Source: Obelidium mucronatum (Eukaryota > Chytridiomycota > Chytridiomycetes > Chytridiales > Chytriomycetaceae). From it: 64,000 nt of DNA. The notes under the pieces are model-generated. The model saw only the letters and a program-made list of their open reading frames with translations. It was not told the origin of the DNA and searched no databases. Of the stretch, positions 54,425 to 64,000 are shown piece by piece. Positions within the stretch are counted from its first letter, which is position 1. Every line of letters begins with the position of its first letter. Made by a program: the position numbers and the translations under genes. The stretch lies in contig JAIVFH010000069.1 in assembly GCA_025765595.1 (NCBI GenBank), positions 62,001 through 126,000 of the forward strand, written 5' to 3'.

Positions 54425-56194
54425 CTAATGACGAAAGTGGAAAGCTTTGGGTCGCGTCAAAGCATCAAACCCTAAACTCGACAACGTCACACCCCGCCCA
54501 GAATCCTTGACCCCAGACCACGGAAGCGCTGGATCCAAATAATCACATCGATTCAAAAACACTGTCCCGGATTCCAATTCATTTCCAATTGCAAGCGCCG
54601 CTTGCTGGTCTTTGGTCCAGATGGAAGCTGTCAAGCCAAAGTCGCTGTCGTTCATTAAACGAATTGCTTCTTCATCTGATTTCACCTTTTTATAAGGAAA
54701 GGAATGGAAGAAGATGAATATTCCATAAAAGAAAGTCAAGACGGTAGCCAACAGACGTTTACCTTCATAACTCCAACAACAGGCCCAAAAGTCTCCTCCT
54801 TCATAATCCGCATCGAATGATCCACATTCACAAGAGCCTGCGGCGCCACATACGCCGTCCCCGGTCTCGCAATCGCAAACCCTGCCTTTTCCTCATCAAC
54901 CAACAATTTGGCTCCTTTCTCCACCGCATCCTTGATTTGCCCACGGATCCCATCCGCAGCCGCGATACTCACAACAGGGCCCAGATTCACAGCAGGGTCT
55001 ACAAGAGAGTCGCCGAGTTTGTAGAGAGACGCGACTCGCGCTGCTTCCGCGATAAAGGGCTCGTAAATGCTTTCGTGCACGTAGATTCGCTCGATTCCAC
55101 AACATGATTGCCCGCTATTGTACATTGCCCCGTCCACCAGGTTTTCAGCCGCATGTAACGGGTCCGCGTCATGGCGGACGTAGGCAGGGTCTTTCCCACC
55201 CAACTCCAATCCCAGACCTTTTTTTTTTTTTTTTTGGAATTCATTAGTTTCATTTCAATCTTTCAGCCGCAAGTAACCAAACTTCCTTACCCATAAACTT
55301 ATCCGCCACAATCCTCGAAACCTCTCGTCCCCCACGAACAGAGCCAGTGAAATGCGCGTGATTTACGCGTGGGTCTTTTAGAACAGATCCCGCAACGGCA
55401 TGGTCAATAGGGAGGACTTGGAAGACACCCTCCGGGATTCCCGAGCCGCTAAAAGCCTTCACGAAGCGGTCCGCGCATGGGAACGTTTGCGGTGCTTGTT
55501 TTAGTAAGACAGTGTTTCCGGCGAGGAGGGCGGGGATGACGCCGTTCACGGAAACAAGGTACTATTTTTTGTATTTCAAAAAAGGGTCAAGCGGGAGAAT
55601 CTTGTGTGTGTGACTGTGTGTGTGTGTTGGCTTCTTTTTTTTTTTACTTACTGGGTAATTCCATGCTGAAATAATCAAAACGACTCCCAACGGTTCACGG
55701 CGGATGAATCGCGTGAATCCTTCTTTGGGTGGGAGGTGTTTATCGGCGAGGGCTTCTTGTGCGATTGACAGGAGGTATCGGGCTCGTTCTTCGAATCCAC
55801 GGACTTCGTTTCGACAGTGTTGAATTGGTCTGTTTTTTATTATTGTTGGTTTGGTTTTGGTTTGGTGGCAGTGGCCATGCTTTTTTACCGTCCAATCAGA
55901 GTCGCCAGTTCAACAGCAACCGCTTCTCCATCCGCTACAAACGCATCTACATATAAAATAAAAAAAGAGAGAGCCTATAAGATCGAGTACGGAAGGCGCA
56001 AAAAAACAGGAAGACAAACCAACAAACTTTGACACAATTTGAATTCTAGTTTCAAGACTCGTTTTCCGCCACGCGCCGCCGCTCGCTGTTTTTGAAGCAG
56101 CGACTCGGGACAGCGCTTCGCTTTCAGAGAGGAGCGAATGCGTGGCGATGACGGCGTTTGTTGTTGGAGACACGATTTGGTGGAGTTGTGGCAT
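54425..56194 (-). CDS. NAD(P)-dependent aldehyde dehydrogenase
   Basis: Start M-P-Q-L-H-Q-I-V-S-P-T at 56194. Short exons follow: residues to IQIVSKF; then the segment EVRGFEERARYLLSIA; EPLGVVLIISAWNYP, the NAD-binding fold entry; VNGVIPALLAGNTVLLKQAP; HAHFTGSVRGGREV; LGLELGGKDPAYV with the catalytic Glu; and YNSGQSCCGIERIYVHE with the catalytic Cys. The last exons are KEETFGPVVGVMK, then VKSDEEAIRLMNDSDFGLTA and GVKDSGRGVTLS with stop at 54425. Introns fall at about 54681-54760, 55216-55250 and 55560-55650 among others. Family assignment is firm; substrate is not determinable, but the shape resembles fungal family members that carry C-C-G after the catalytic site. Confidence 0.9.
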
Positions 56195-56352
56195 TCCTTT
56201 TTTTTTTTTTTTTGGTTCTGTTTTTTATTGCACAAGTTGTTCTTGAAGATTATTGCCATTATTCAGTGATTGTTGAATCTTTTATCGTTCCAGTTGTTTC
56301 AACGATTCGGGCTTGAATCAATTCAATGATCAAGCCTTAAAAAAACACAACA

Positions 56353-57455
56353 ATGAGTCTGCCCCAAGGATACACATACCAGTCCCTCCCCCGCTTCGAC
56401 TGGGACAACCTATCGATCAACCTAGTTACATCACCCGTCGTTGCCGCCAACGAAGCCGACTGTGCCGTGCAAACATTCAACCGCGGAGGCCACTTCTTCT
56501 CTTACAACGATGCCAACAAGAACTGCTGGCCAAAGGATCCACTCTTGGCAACTGGCCGCTCGGTGCTCTACCCAAACTCAGCATCAACCTTCTTTGAAAT
56601 CCCGGGAAAGGACTTCATTGACATGTTCGACATGATTCCCCAAAGTACAGACAGTTTCTCCAAGGAAGGCTGTGTCGATCTTTGCAGAAAGACCACAGGA
56701 TGCGTTGTGTGTACAAGTGCTGGGAGCCTTTGTGTCTTGAAGCAACCAAAGTACAGCGGAGGGCTTACTCCCTTGTCGTCGGCGGGGGTTATCTACCAGC
56801 TACCGCCATGTGTTGCTGCTACGATTTGCTCCGCATCTCAATGTGGTACTACTGTGACCGACAATTGCGGCAATCCCCTTGTTTGCCCTGCTTGCGAAAC
56901 CGGAAATATAGTATCACTATCATCTGCTTCTTCCACTCCAAAGACAGTTGTCGTTGTGGTGACTGCAACAAATCCAGTTTCTCAACTCGAAGGCAAAGGT
57001 GACTCCGCAAGCAAACCACCAAACATGGGTCTTATAGCCGGAGTGGCTGTTGGAATCCTTCTTTTGCTTGGTATTGCCGGGTTGGTCTGTTGGAACAAGA
57101 GAAAGAGACTGCAGGATTCTGGCGATGATATGGGAACCCGCAACAACAACAACAAGGCGCCAAACCAGGTCTGCCAACAAAAGAACTGGACGCAACTCTT
57201 CCACAATACCAATACACTACTTCTCCGGATATCGACCCCGCCGCGTTGGTAGCAAGGAATACATATAATGTTAAATCTGTGCCTGGGTTTTATCGTGCAA
57301 TTGTCGATCACCAGCCGTTGAAGCCAGGCCAGCTTCCACTTACGGTTGATATGCGGTTGTATGTGACTTCGATCGACAGTCAGGGTTGGTGTAATGCTCT
57401 GGTGGGGAATCAGCAAGGATTCGTTCATGCTGATATGTTGGGACCAGTTGGTTGA
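56353..57455 (+). CDS. Single-pass membrane protein with Cys-rich ectodomain and SH3 domain, copy 1
   Basis: No cleavable signal peptide: the protein begins MSLPQGYTYQSLPRFDWDN. A Cys-rich N-terminal domain follows (DCAVQTFNRGGHFFSYNDAN-KNCW, then a PAN/apple-like CVDLCRKTTGC), a second Cys cluster (CSASQCGTTVTDNCGNPLVC), a Ser/Thr/Val stem, a transmembrane helix (GLIAGVAVGILLLLGIAGLV) with a basic stop-transfer K-R-K-R, a short linker and an SH3 domain (FYRAIVDHQPLKPGQLPL...GWCNALV...GFVHADML). The linker between helix and SH3 carries a one-base break in a CAA repeat near 57150; dropping it gives the sequence seen in copy 2. The layout resembles yeast Fus1 in general plan only. Candidate surface sensor with cytoplasmic Pro-peptide binding. 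Confidence 0.78.
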
Positions 57456-57731
57456 GTTTCCACTTCATTATGTGTGCATTTCTATGATTGTTTGAGCGAA
57501 TAAACTGTCGTTGTGCCAAGAAAATGCGGCAGCGGGGCGCTTTGCCGTCAGATAGAAGTTCGGATGGCTTCTTTTTCCGGTAGATATCTTCAAGAAGTTC
57601 AAGTACTTGTCATTGTCATCTAGCTGTTGTATCCTTTATATTGCTCTCCGAGTTTTTTTTTTTTTTTTTTAAGTGTCGCTTGAGAAGTTTTTGGGCTTGA
57701 ATCAATCAATCACCCTAAAAACAAAAAACAG

Positions 57732-58898
57732 ATGAGTCTTCCACCTGGATACGCATACCTATCTATCCCCCGCGCCGATTGGAACAACCCCAAGATCGAC
57801 TTGGTCAAAACCGCCATAATCGTCGCCGACGAAGGCGATTGCGCCGTCCAAACACTCAATCGTGGAGGCCACTTCTTTTCTTACAACGACGCCAACAAGA
57901 ACTGCTGGCCAAAGAACCCACTTCCAGGGTTCACTGATCGCTCAATGCTCTTCCCAAACTCACCATCCACTTTCTTTGAACTGCCCGGAACCGACTTTGA
58001 ATTCATGTTCGACATGTTGAAACAGAATGCAGTCGGTCTTTCCAAGGACCAGTGCGTGGATCTTTGCCGAAAGACCTCGGGATGCGTGGTTTCAACAAGA
58101 TTGACTTCGGGGGTTTGTTCCTTAAAGGAACCGATTTATAGTGGCGATATTAATCCCTTGTCATCGGCTGGAGTTGTTTACAAGCTGCCGCCATGTGTTG
58201 CTGTGACTGTTTGCTCGGCGTCGCAATGTGGTACTACTGTTACCGATAACTGTGGGAATCCGCTTGCTTGCCCTAGTTGTGAAATTGGAAAAATCGTAGT
58301 GACATCTTCAAGTTCTACACCCGTAACATCTTTGGTAACATCTTCGGTGCCTCCACTACCAACCGGGGCGACAGTTGTCGTTGTGGTTACTGGTACAAAT
58401 AGCGCTCAACAGGGCAAGGATACAACATCGGGAGGCAATCAAAACATTGGCCTTATTGCCGGGGTAGCCGCTGGGATTCTTCTTTTGCTTGGAATTGCCT
58501 TCTTTGTCTGTTGGAACAAGAAAAAGCAACCGGATTCTCGAATCGACAGTGACCGCGAAGAGCTTGTAATGAACCCCCAACACCACGGTGCCAAAGCAAT
58601 CAACAATTCAACTGTTGCTGCAACAAGAGAACTGGATCCAACTCTTCCACAATACCAATACACTACTTCTCCAGATATCGAATCCTCGCTTGCAGAAACG
58701 AATGCACGCAATGTTCAAGCTGTTCCAGGGTTCTACCGCGCAATTGTTGATCATCAACCGTTGAAGCCGGGCCAGCTTCCGCTGACGGTTGATATGCGGC
58801 TGTATGTGACTTCCATTGACAATCATGGTTGGTGTAAGGCTCTTGTAGGAAATCAGCAAGGATTCGTTCACGCCGATATGCTAGGACCAGTTGGTTAA
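57732..58898 (+). CDS. Single-pass membrane protein with Cys-rich ectodomain and SH3 domain, copy 2
   Basis: Frame-intact 388-residue paralogue of the gene 276 bp upstream. Begins MSLPPGYAYLSIPRADWNN and keeps every Cys of copy 1 (DCAVQT, K-N-C-W, QCVDLCRKTSGC, the CSASQCGTTVTDNCGNP block). Then a longer Ser/Thr/Val stem, the transmembrane helix (IGLIAGVAAGILLLLGIAFF), a basic stop-transfer, a linker with S-R-I-D-S-D-R-E-E, and the SH3 domain (FYRAIVDHQPLKPGQLPL, GWCKALVGNQQGFVHADML), which is nearly identical in the two copies. Single exon. The SH3 is the most conserved part, the stem the least. Confidence 0.85.
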   Translation: MSLPPGYAYLSIPRADWNNPKIDLVKTAIIVADEGDCAVQTLNRGGHFFSYNDANKNCWPKNPLPGFTDRSMLFPNSPSTFFELPGTDFEFMFDMLKQNAVGLSKDQCVDLCRKTSGCVVSTRLTSGVCSLKEPIYSGDINPLSSAGVVYKLPPCVAVTVCSASQCGTTVTDNCGNPLACPSCEIGKIVVTSSSSTPVTSLVTSSVPPLPTGATVVVVVTGTNSAQQGKDTTSGGNQNIGLIAGVAAGILLLLGIAFFVCWNKKKQPDSRIDSDREELVMNPQHHGAKAINNSTVAATRELDPTLPQYQYTTSPDIESSLAETNARNVQAVPGFYRAIVDHQPLKPGQLPLTVDMRLYVTSIDNHGWCKALVGNQQGFVHADMLGPVG

Positions 58899-59034
58899 GT
58901 TCGACTTCTGTGCAGGACTAAGCCACACAATCTGTGGCGCGTTACAATAAATTGGCATTAAAATTTTTCGAGGTTGAATTGTTCAAAACTTGAATTATCA
59001 TTGAACTAGAAAGTCGGGACCTCATACAACTATA

Positions 59035-59935
59035 ATGCCGTTCGAAGTCATCAGAAACCTTACTATGACCAATAACATGAGTCCAATCATTCCGATTGGA
59101 TACACTCCAAACTATCTGGAGCAAACCTGGTTCAACTTGTTTCAAGGAGGCATCAATCCGTCCATCAAATTAACAGTTATCATCTTTATGCTACATCAAA
59201 TTGTCTACTACTTGGGATGCCTTCCTTACATCATTCTTGACCACGTACCATCATTCAAGAAATACAAGCTTCAGGTACGTGATGGTGTTCAACACAGATG
59301 CCAAGTTTGCTAATTATACTACCAGCCTGACCAGACCGTATCCAGAGCTGCTTTTCGAAATGTCTTTACTTACGTTATACTTGTCCAGCTACTTGTTCTA
59401 CTCCCCGTAACACCTCTTATTAAACCAGTGACTGAAACGCTGGGAATGAAGTTCTTTGAAGCTCCATTGCCATCAGTTTCCTCGATTTTCTTCCAATGCA
59501 CTTTTTTCGTAATTGTCGAGGACATGTTATTCTATTGGGGTCACCGCGCACTTCACTGGGGTATTTTGTACAAGTACATCCACAAGCACCATCACAAGTA
59601 CCATGTTTCATTTGGGATCGATGCTGAATATGTATCTCTTTCTGATGCACTTGTTCTTGGCGTTGGGTTCTTTTTGGGTCCTGTGATCTGGTCTGTTGCA
59701 ACCATGGGTGAGTGGATCGAAGGTCCAGAATGTTCACAAGGGGGGTTTGTTGAATGGGTTTTGGTTGGATGCGGTGGACGCTATGCAAGTTCCGATTACT
59801 CCCTTCATGTCGTGAGCTTTTTGGCTTGGTTGTCTTTGAGAACGATATTGAATGTTAACAATCATATCGGTTATGACTTTCCTTGGTCGATTAGACATTG
59901 GGTTCCTTTTTGGGCTGGTGAGGAGCATTTATTCG

Positions 59936-59982
<47 letters not shown>

Positions 59983-60184
59983 CTTTTTTATATTATAATT
60001 TGGTTCATGGGGTTGTTAAAGATTTATCATAGGTGCTGAATTCCATGACTACCATCACGAAAAGTTTGTTGGAAACTACGCCTCTACTTTTCGATTCTGG
60101 GACTGGATTGCTGGCACTGACGTGGGATATACCACACACCGAGCGGCATTGAAGCAAATGAACAAGTCGGTGAAGTCGGATTAA
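59035..60184 (+). CDS. ERG25: C-4 methylsterol oxidase family (ERG25-like)
   Basis: Di-iron membrane oxidase of the fatty-acid-hydroxylase superfamily. Start ATG 59035 (MPFEVIRNLTM). First intron after YKLQ (about 59275-59326). His boxes: FYWGHRALHW (about 59540), HKHHHKYH (59580), GYDFPWS, and FHDYHHEKFVGNYASTFRFWD after the last intron (about 59919-60033), ending YTTHRAALKQ and the stop at 60182-60184. The last intron contains a 40-nt T run (59940-59979). The join around 59705-59805 (VATMG to the helix HVVSFLAWLSLRT) is not resolved and may contain an indel. Acts in ergosterol synthesis at the ER, removing the C-4 methyl groups; a paralogue with another sterol or lipid substrate is possible. 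Confidence 0.87.
59940..59979. repeat. 40-nt poly-T in intron of ERG25-like gene
   Basis: Uninterrupted T40 about 20 nt after the donor of the last intron, on the coding strand. Together with the T35 (coding strand) of the chitinase intron this is the longest homopolymer in the window. The exact count may be affected by sequencing. Confidence 0.9.
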
Positions 60185-60376
60185 ATAGTCAAAAAAACGG
60201 CAAACAGCGGTTTCTTGTTTTGCTGGGATGTGCAATGTTTGTGGGCGTTTGTCAAGTGTTTGTTTTTACAAGAAAAATCTCATAATTCCTCTTGCCAAAA
60301 AAGATTCATAATGAAAGAGTCAACCATCAAACCGCCTCATTAGCAGAATGAGAAGCTGGATAAAACTATTCTAGAA

Positions 60377-61316
60377 ATGAGATTCAGTGGACCCTTGTTT
60401 GTTGTTGCCGCCTCGACGTTCGCTTCATTGTGCATTGCTACGAGTAGTACCACAACTTCATCAACAACAACGCGGCGGCCATTCGCGCCTCTCAACGGAA
60501 ACAACAATCCGCTCATCTCAGAAGCAACTCCAACTCCAACAACTGCAAGCAAAGAATCACCGAAACCCATCGCCGCCGCTGCCGCTGGAGAACTGAAACC
60601 ACTCCAACAGAAGGAACCAACCAATAACACCAACACCGGCATCGTCAAACAAGACACACCCGACGGCCACACTGTTTCGACAAACTTTAATCCAAGCCCC
60701 CAACAACTCGCACAAGACGAGTGGGACTGCGAAGACGTTGCTGATGATGAAGACGCGGTCTGTTTCGATGTGAGCCCGAACGAGAAGCTACAAGACCTTG
60801 AATGCGTTGAAGTGTTTGATGATTTCGTTGATTTTGCATGTGAGATTGATCGGGTACGTGTCTGTTTTGTGACATATGGTTTCTTTGACTGAAAATACTA
60901 AAACCCAAACCTTAAAGGTGGATAACTGGGAATGTGATTCAGATCCTTGGCCAATCGTTTCTCCATTTTCGTTTGGTGGGGCTTTGGGGTCAAATGGAAT
61001 TGCACCCATGATGCCTGGAGGAATCATGATGAGCCCACCGGCAAGTGGTACCATGGGATCGAATGGTACGATTGGAGCAGCCGGCGGCGCTGGTGGTAAT
61101 GGAGGTAGCGCGTCGGGCGGAAGTGGAATCAAAACCCCATCAGGAGAAAATGGAGACACTACCGCATCGCAAGGAAATCCCAACTTGGGAACCAACGGTA
61201 GTCTTCCATCAGCAGGGGTGAGTGGGCTGCCTGGATTGAAGCCAAATGGTGGAGCGACATTCAAAACAGTAACACTACTTGCATTTACAGCCATTGTTTC
61301 TGCATTGCTTCTTTAA
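60377..61316 (+). CDS. Secreted, probably GPI-anchored protein of unknown function
   Basis: Two exons. The N-terminus is a signal peptide (MRFSGPLFVVAASTFASLCIA) followed by Ser/Thr and Pro/Thr/Ala-rich sequence. Then an acidic Cys-bearing domain (WDCEDVADDEDAVCFDV, LECVEVFDDFVDFACEIDR) interrupted by a short intron (about 60855-60917) and continued as VDNWECDSDPWP. The second half is Gly/Ser/Asn-rich (GGAGGNGGSASGGSG) and ends in a hydrophobic tail (TVTLLAFTAIVSALLL) after a small-residue site (NGGATF), the plan of a GPI-anchor signal. No homologue recognised. No frame break. Confidence 0.7.
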
Positions 61317-61401
61317 ATCTTAAGTAAATGGAATATTATTTGAGTTTGGTGTATAAAGAATTCTTTTTTGTCAAGCATGGTGAATGAAATCAGTCTAAAA
61401 A

Positions 61402-63234
61402 ATGGCATCGATAGAATCGCAGCCACTCATTGCATCGCAAAGCAGCAATCGGTCGCGGTCCTCGCTGATTCGATACTATCCAGACACGTATACAGGGCGC
61501 GACGATGACGGTGACAGTGAAAGCGATGACGAGTGTTCGCGGCCAGGGGCGATTGATGTGGGAGTTCTTGGTGGAGGAGGAGGCGAGGTGCCAATTTTAT
61601 TATTTCAATTTTATTTCAATTTATTTTAATTTTAATTTATTTAATCTCAATTCTTTTTGCAGCCGAAAGACACGCTCTTTGCGCTAGTGTTTGTGCTCGC
61701 GTTCCTCGCGTTCGTCGTCGCGGGGGTGTCTGGCGTGCAGACGGCGCACCACGACGAGCGCGACACCCTGCGCGGCACCGTGTACGCGGCGCTGCGCAAC
61801 TCGCTCGGCGCGCTGCTCGGCGCGGCCGCGGTATGACTCATGCTGACTGCGCACGCTGACTAATCGCAAACGGCAGGCGGCGGTGCTCGGCGGCGTCGCG
61901 TGGATCGTGGCGCTGGCGGCCTTCGTGCGGCCGCTCGTGTGGGCGTCGCTGGCCGCAATCCCGCTGCTGTGCGGGGGCGTCTTTGCCTTTGTGCTGACGG
62001 ACGCGCTGCTCGGGAAGGCAAACGACCCCGTGATCCTGGATCCGCAGTACAACGCAATGATTGGCGTGTCGTTCGTGTTTCTGATTGCGTCGTTTGTGTC
62101 GGGCTCCTTCCTGTACAAGGAGCGCAAAAACATTGACAAGGCAATCAACATTATCCATCTCGCGTGCCAGATCATTTGGGAAACTCCTTCCATCTTCTCC
62201 CTCTCGCTCGGCATCCTCGGATTCTACTCGCTGTTTTCTTTTGCCTGGGCTTTTGCCTTTTCCCACTTGTTTCTCTCACGCGACCCCTCAGCGCCGCCGT
62301 CAGAATCCTTGACTTTTTCAACAGAAGTTACCATTCTGTATTTTGTCTTTATTCATTTCTGGACTACCGCTATTCTCTCTTCTATCGTTAAAATGACGAT
62401 TGCTGGTGTCGTTGGTCAATGGTACTTTGGAAGGCATTCGGATGATACTTTTGATGATGATCATGGAAACAGTTTGGTGGCAAAGAGTTTAAAGAATGTT
62501 GTTGGCCCCGCTTTTGGTTCTGTTTGTTTTGCAAGTCTTGTTGTTGCTACTGTCGAAATTATTCAGTTTGTTGTGAGGACTGTCCGGAAGGTGTGTTACG
62601 ATTACCGCCGAAGGCGAGCTTTCACCGCCGAAGGCGGTGTAGTAATTTTTCAGTCCCACTGCCTGCGGCGGCCCAGATATTCATCGTACTCACTCATTGA
62701 TTTCTTCAGAACTCACGAGGAAGAAATAGCCCAATCATCAACTTTGTGGATTCTTGCATGGACTGCACAGGACGCGCAGTCAGTCAAATCTCATCGTACA
62801 CTCTCATTTACTGTGGTCTCACTGGTGCTGGAGTCTGCGAGGGAGCTTTCGAATGCACCCGCTTATTCAGGCGGAATCTTGTGATTGGAATGGCGACCGC
62901 CGGAATCACTCGAACTCTCTTGTTTTTCGGCGCCAGTGCTGTTGCTGGCGGAGTTGGCTCTGGGACTTTCTTTTACTCTGCAAGAGGAACTGGAAGTCCA
63001 TATGCCTGGGTTGTGGGGAGCATTGGTGCTTTCGTTCCTTTCTATATCATCCGGTTCATGTCCCAGATTATTCAAAATACGTGAGTATTTTCAAGTTGTC
63101 TTCGATTATTTCAATCAACTAACAGCAATTCTAGCGTGGATGCAACTTTCATCTGTTACATGTTGGATGTAGATTCGAACGCAAATAATTGCCAAGAAGC
63201 ACACGAAATCTTTGAGAATGATCTGGGTATTTGA
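61402..63234 (+). CDS. Choline-transporter-like protein (CTL/SLC44, PNS1 family)
   Basis: Multi-pass membrane protein. Cytosolic N-terminus MASIESQPLIASQSSNRSRS, acidic D/E/S stretch, then an intron (about 61588-61662) and the first helix (LFALVFVLAFLAFVVAG). Intron 2 at 61831-61876. The next exon carries most helices, the loop KERKNIDKAINIIHLACQII and MTIAGVVGQWYFG, a family block. The intron 62591-62709 contains two copies of the GC palindrome. Then VDSCMDCTGRAVSQISSYTL, GVCEGAF, and a last exon DATFICYMLDVDSNANNC (family D-x-x-[FV]-x-C-Y) ending at 63232-63234. The first long exon (61680-61990) is very GC-rich. No frame break needed. Confidence 0.88.
62604..62638. repeat. GC-rich palindromes inside choline-transporter-like gene intron
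   Basis: Two copies of ACCGCC-GAA-GGCG(GT/AG): 62604-62618 ending GCGAG and 62624-62638 perfect, about 20 bp apart. They match the array in SIN3 intron 3 in sequence, spacing and order (first copy ends GCGAG), and lie in the same orientation relative to transcription. Confidence 0.85.
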
Positions 63235-63503
63235 CCCACTTGTAGGGGAGCTTTGGATATAACATGAATTTAGTTGTAAATATTTTTTATATTAAGAGGC
63301 ATTTCAGCTGTTATGAATTATCAGTTATTATTAAGTATGTATTCTGTGTGATTGCAGTGTTTGTGTTTGTCTTTGTCTCGAGATTTACATTCCACCAACT
63401 ACTCGACCAACCTCGCCACCTCTGTCAAACTCCATCGATCGATCGAGCGCGATTAATTATCGATTCTGATTTTATTCTCTGATTTGTCTTTGAATCATCA
63501 GCA

Positions 63504-64000
63504 ATGGGTGCAACTCTATCGTCGCGTGTTCAATGGGCAGCTTCCAACGCCGCGGCAACTCAACAAACTGCCGATCATCAACAATCGCAAGGAAACCTGC
63601 AAACCAGCATCGTCAACCAGGATTTATTTCACGAACTGATTCACTTGATTGAAACTCTTGTCACTCAACATGCCACAGAAGCCAAAGCAGAGTTCAAACG
63701 GCCGTTGCAGTGGACAAGTGTCTCCTTGAGGCCTTCCCATTTTTCTGCAGCCGCTGCTGCTGGAAGTGGTATTTGGACAATTACAACTCCAACACCAAAG
63801 TAAATTATTGGCTGCAGTCGGGGGGTCTTCGCGAAATTAAATGCTTCTTGTATTACTAGGAATCCAAAAGCATCAGTTACTTCTGTTGCAACACGCGCAG
63901 ATGGATCGCCTTTGTTTACACTTGAGCAGCAGCATCACGCGGCGGCTGGAGGAGGAGCTGGCTCAAGTGATTCCGCCACATTTATTGCGAAAGTCGCAAA
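63504..64000 (+). CDS. Unknown protein, N-terminal part (runs off right edge)
   Basis: Begins MGATLSSRVQWAASNAAA, with Gly at position 2 suggesting N-myristoylation. A Q/H-rich stretch, a short helix-like segment (LFHELIHLIETLVTQHATEA) and an Ala/Gly/Ser-rich part follow. A 78-bp intron (about 63801-63859, GTAAAT...ACTAG) joins T-P-T-P-K to NPKASVTSVATRADGS. The frame is open to the window end. No family recognised. Confidence 0.55.

Noticed and set aside
1..64000. CRISPR arrays, bacterial operons, rRNA or tRNA genes
   Set aside because: No array, ribosomal RNA block or cloverleaf with A/B boxes was recognised by eye. The repeats present are coding or intronic.

Overview
The window is nuclear DNA of a fungus. 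Genes are split by many short GT-AG introns (about 55-215 bp, phase-conserved, often T-rich), and the gene set is fungal or opisthokont: SIN3, a Sed5/syntaxin-5 t-SNARE, CTF18, RPS21, RPS15, ERG25-type sterol oxidase, SulP permease with STAS domain, GH18 chitinase with chitin-binding modules, a front-end cytochrome-b5 desaturase and many secreted Thr-rich chitin-binding proteins. Together with intron density and long Cys-rich cell-surface proteins this fits an early-diverging, probably zoosporic (chytrid-like) fungus. That placement is an inference; no rRNA or flagellar gene is present to prove it.

Layout. 1-1120 (-): start of a Q/N/S/P-rich protein running off the left edge. 1367-8931 (-): seven head-to-tail C2H2 zinc-finger genes sharing a short motif, [KRY]-G-[PA]-G-G-[VI]-x-L-[LV], far upstream of three or four fingers. 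10002-15408 (+): SIN3 corepressor. 15839-17186 (-): syntaxin-5. 17356-17989 (-): RPS21. 18353-23279 (+): CTF18. 23331-24652 (+): equilibrative nucleoside transporter. 24730-26448 (-): F-box/ankyrin protein. 26948-28279 (+): secreted M43-type metalloprotease. 28695-29336 (+): beta-like GST. 29433-30607 (+): homocysteine S-methyltransferase. 30741-33370 (+): SulP transporter. 33450-34390 (-): MPV17 family. 34464-35584 (-): DHHC acyltransferase. 35623-38883 (+): diacylglycerol-lipase-like protein. 39469-42286 (+): secreted protein of about eleven Cys-rich modules. 43452-45111 (-): desaturase. 45266-47569 (-): GH18 chitinase. 47842-49786 (-): CBM5/12 protein. 50115-50811 (+): two-module relative of the 39469 protein. 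51017-51516 (-): Ala-rich unknown. 51533-52999 (-): SET-domain protein. 53111-53629 (-): RPS15. 54425-56194 (-): aldehyde dehydrogenase. 56353-58898 (+): tandem pair of single-pass membrane proteins with Cys-rich ectodomain and C-terminal SH3 domain. 59035-60184 (+): ERG25-type oxidase. 60377-61316 (+): GPI-anchor-like secreted protein. 61402-63234 (+): choline-transporter-like protein. 63504-end (+): partial unknown.

The most unusual material is the zinc-finger array with its shared motif, the tandem TM-SH3 receptors, the modular Cys-rich proteins whose introns fall at the same codon of the module, and a 21-bp-period array of GC-rich palindromes found only inside two introns. The secreted proteins (protease, chitinase, CBM proteins, Cys-rich proteins) share small C-terminal or repeated binding modules, suggesting a common cell-wall/chitin surface.

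A caution for every frame-based statement: single-base frame breaks occur in genes that must be functional (SIN3 has at least four, syntaxin-5 at least two, also ENT, desaturase, homocysteine methyltransferase and DHHC), often in homopolymers. The simplest reading is residual indels in the assembly, so breaks in the zinc-finger genes are not by themselves evidence of pseudogenes.
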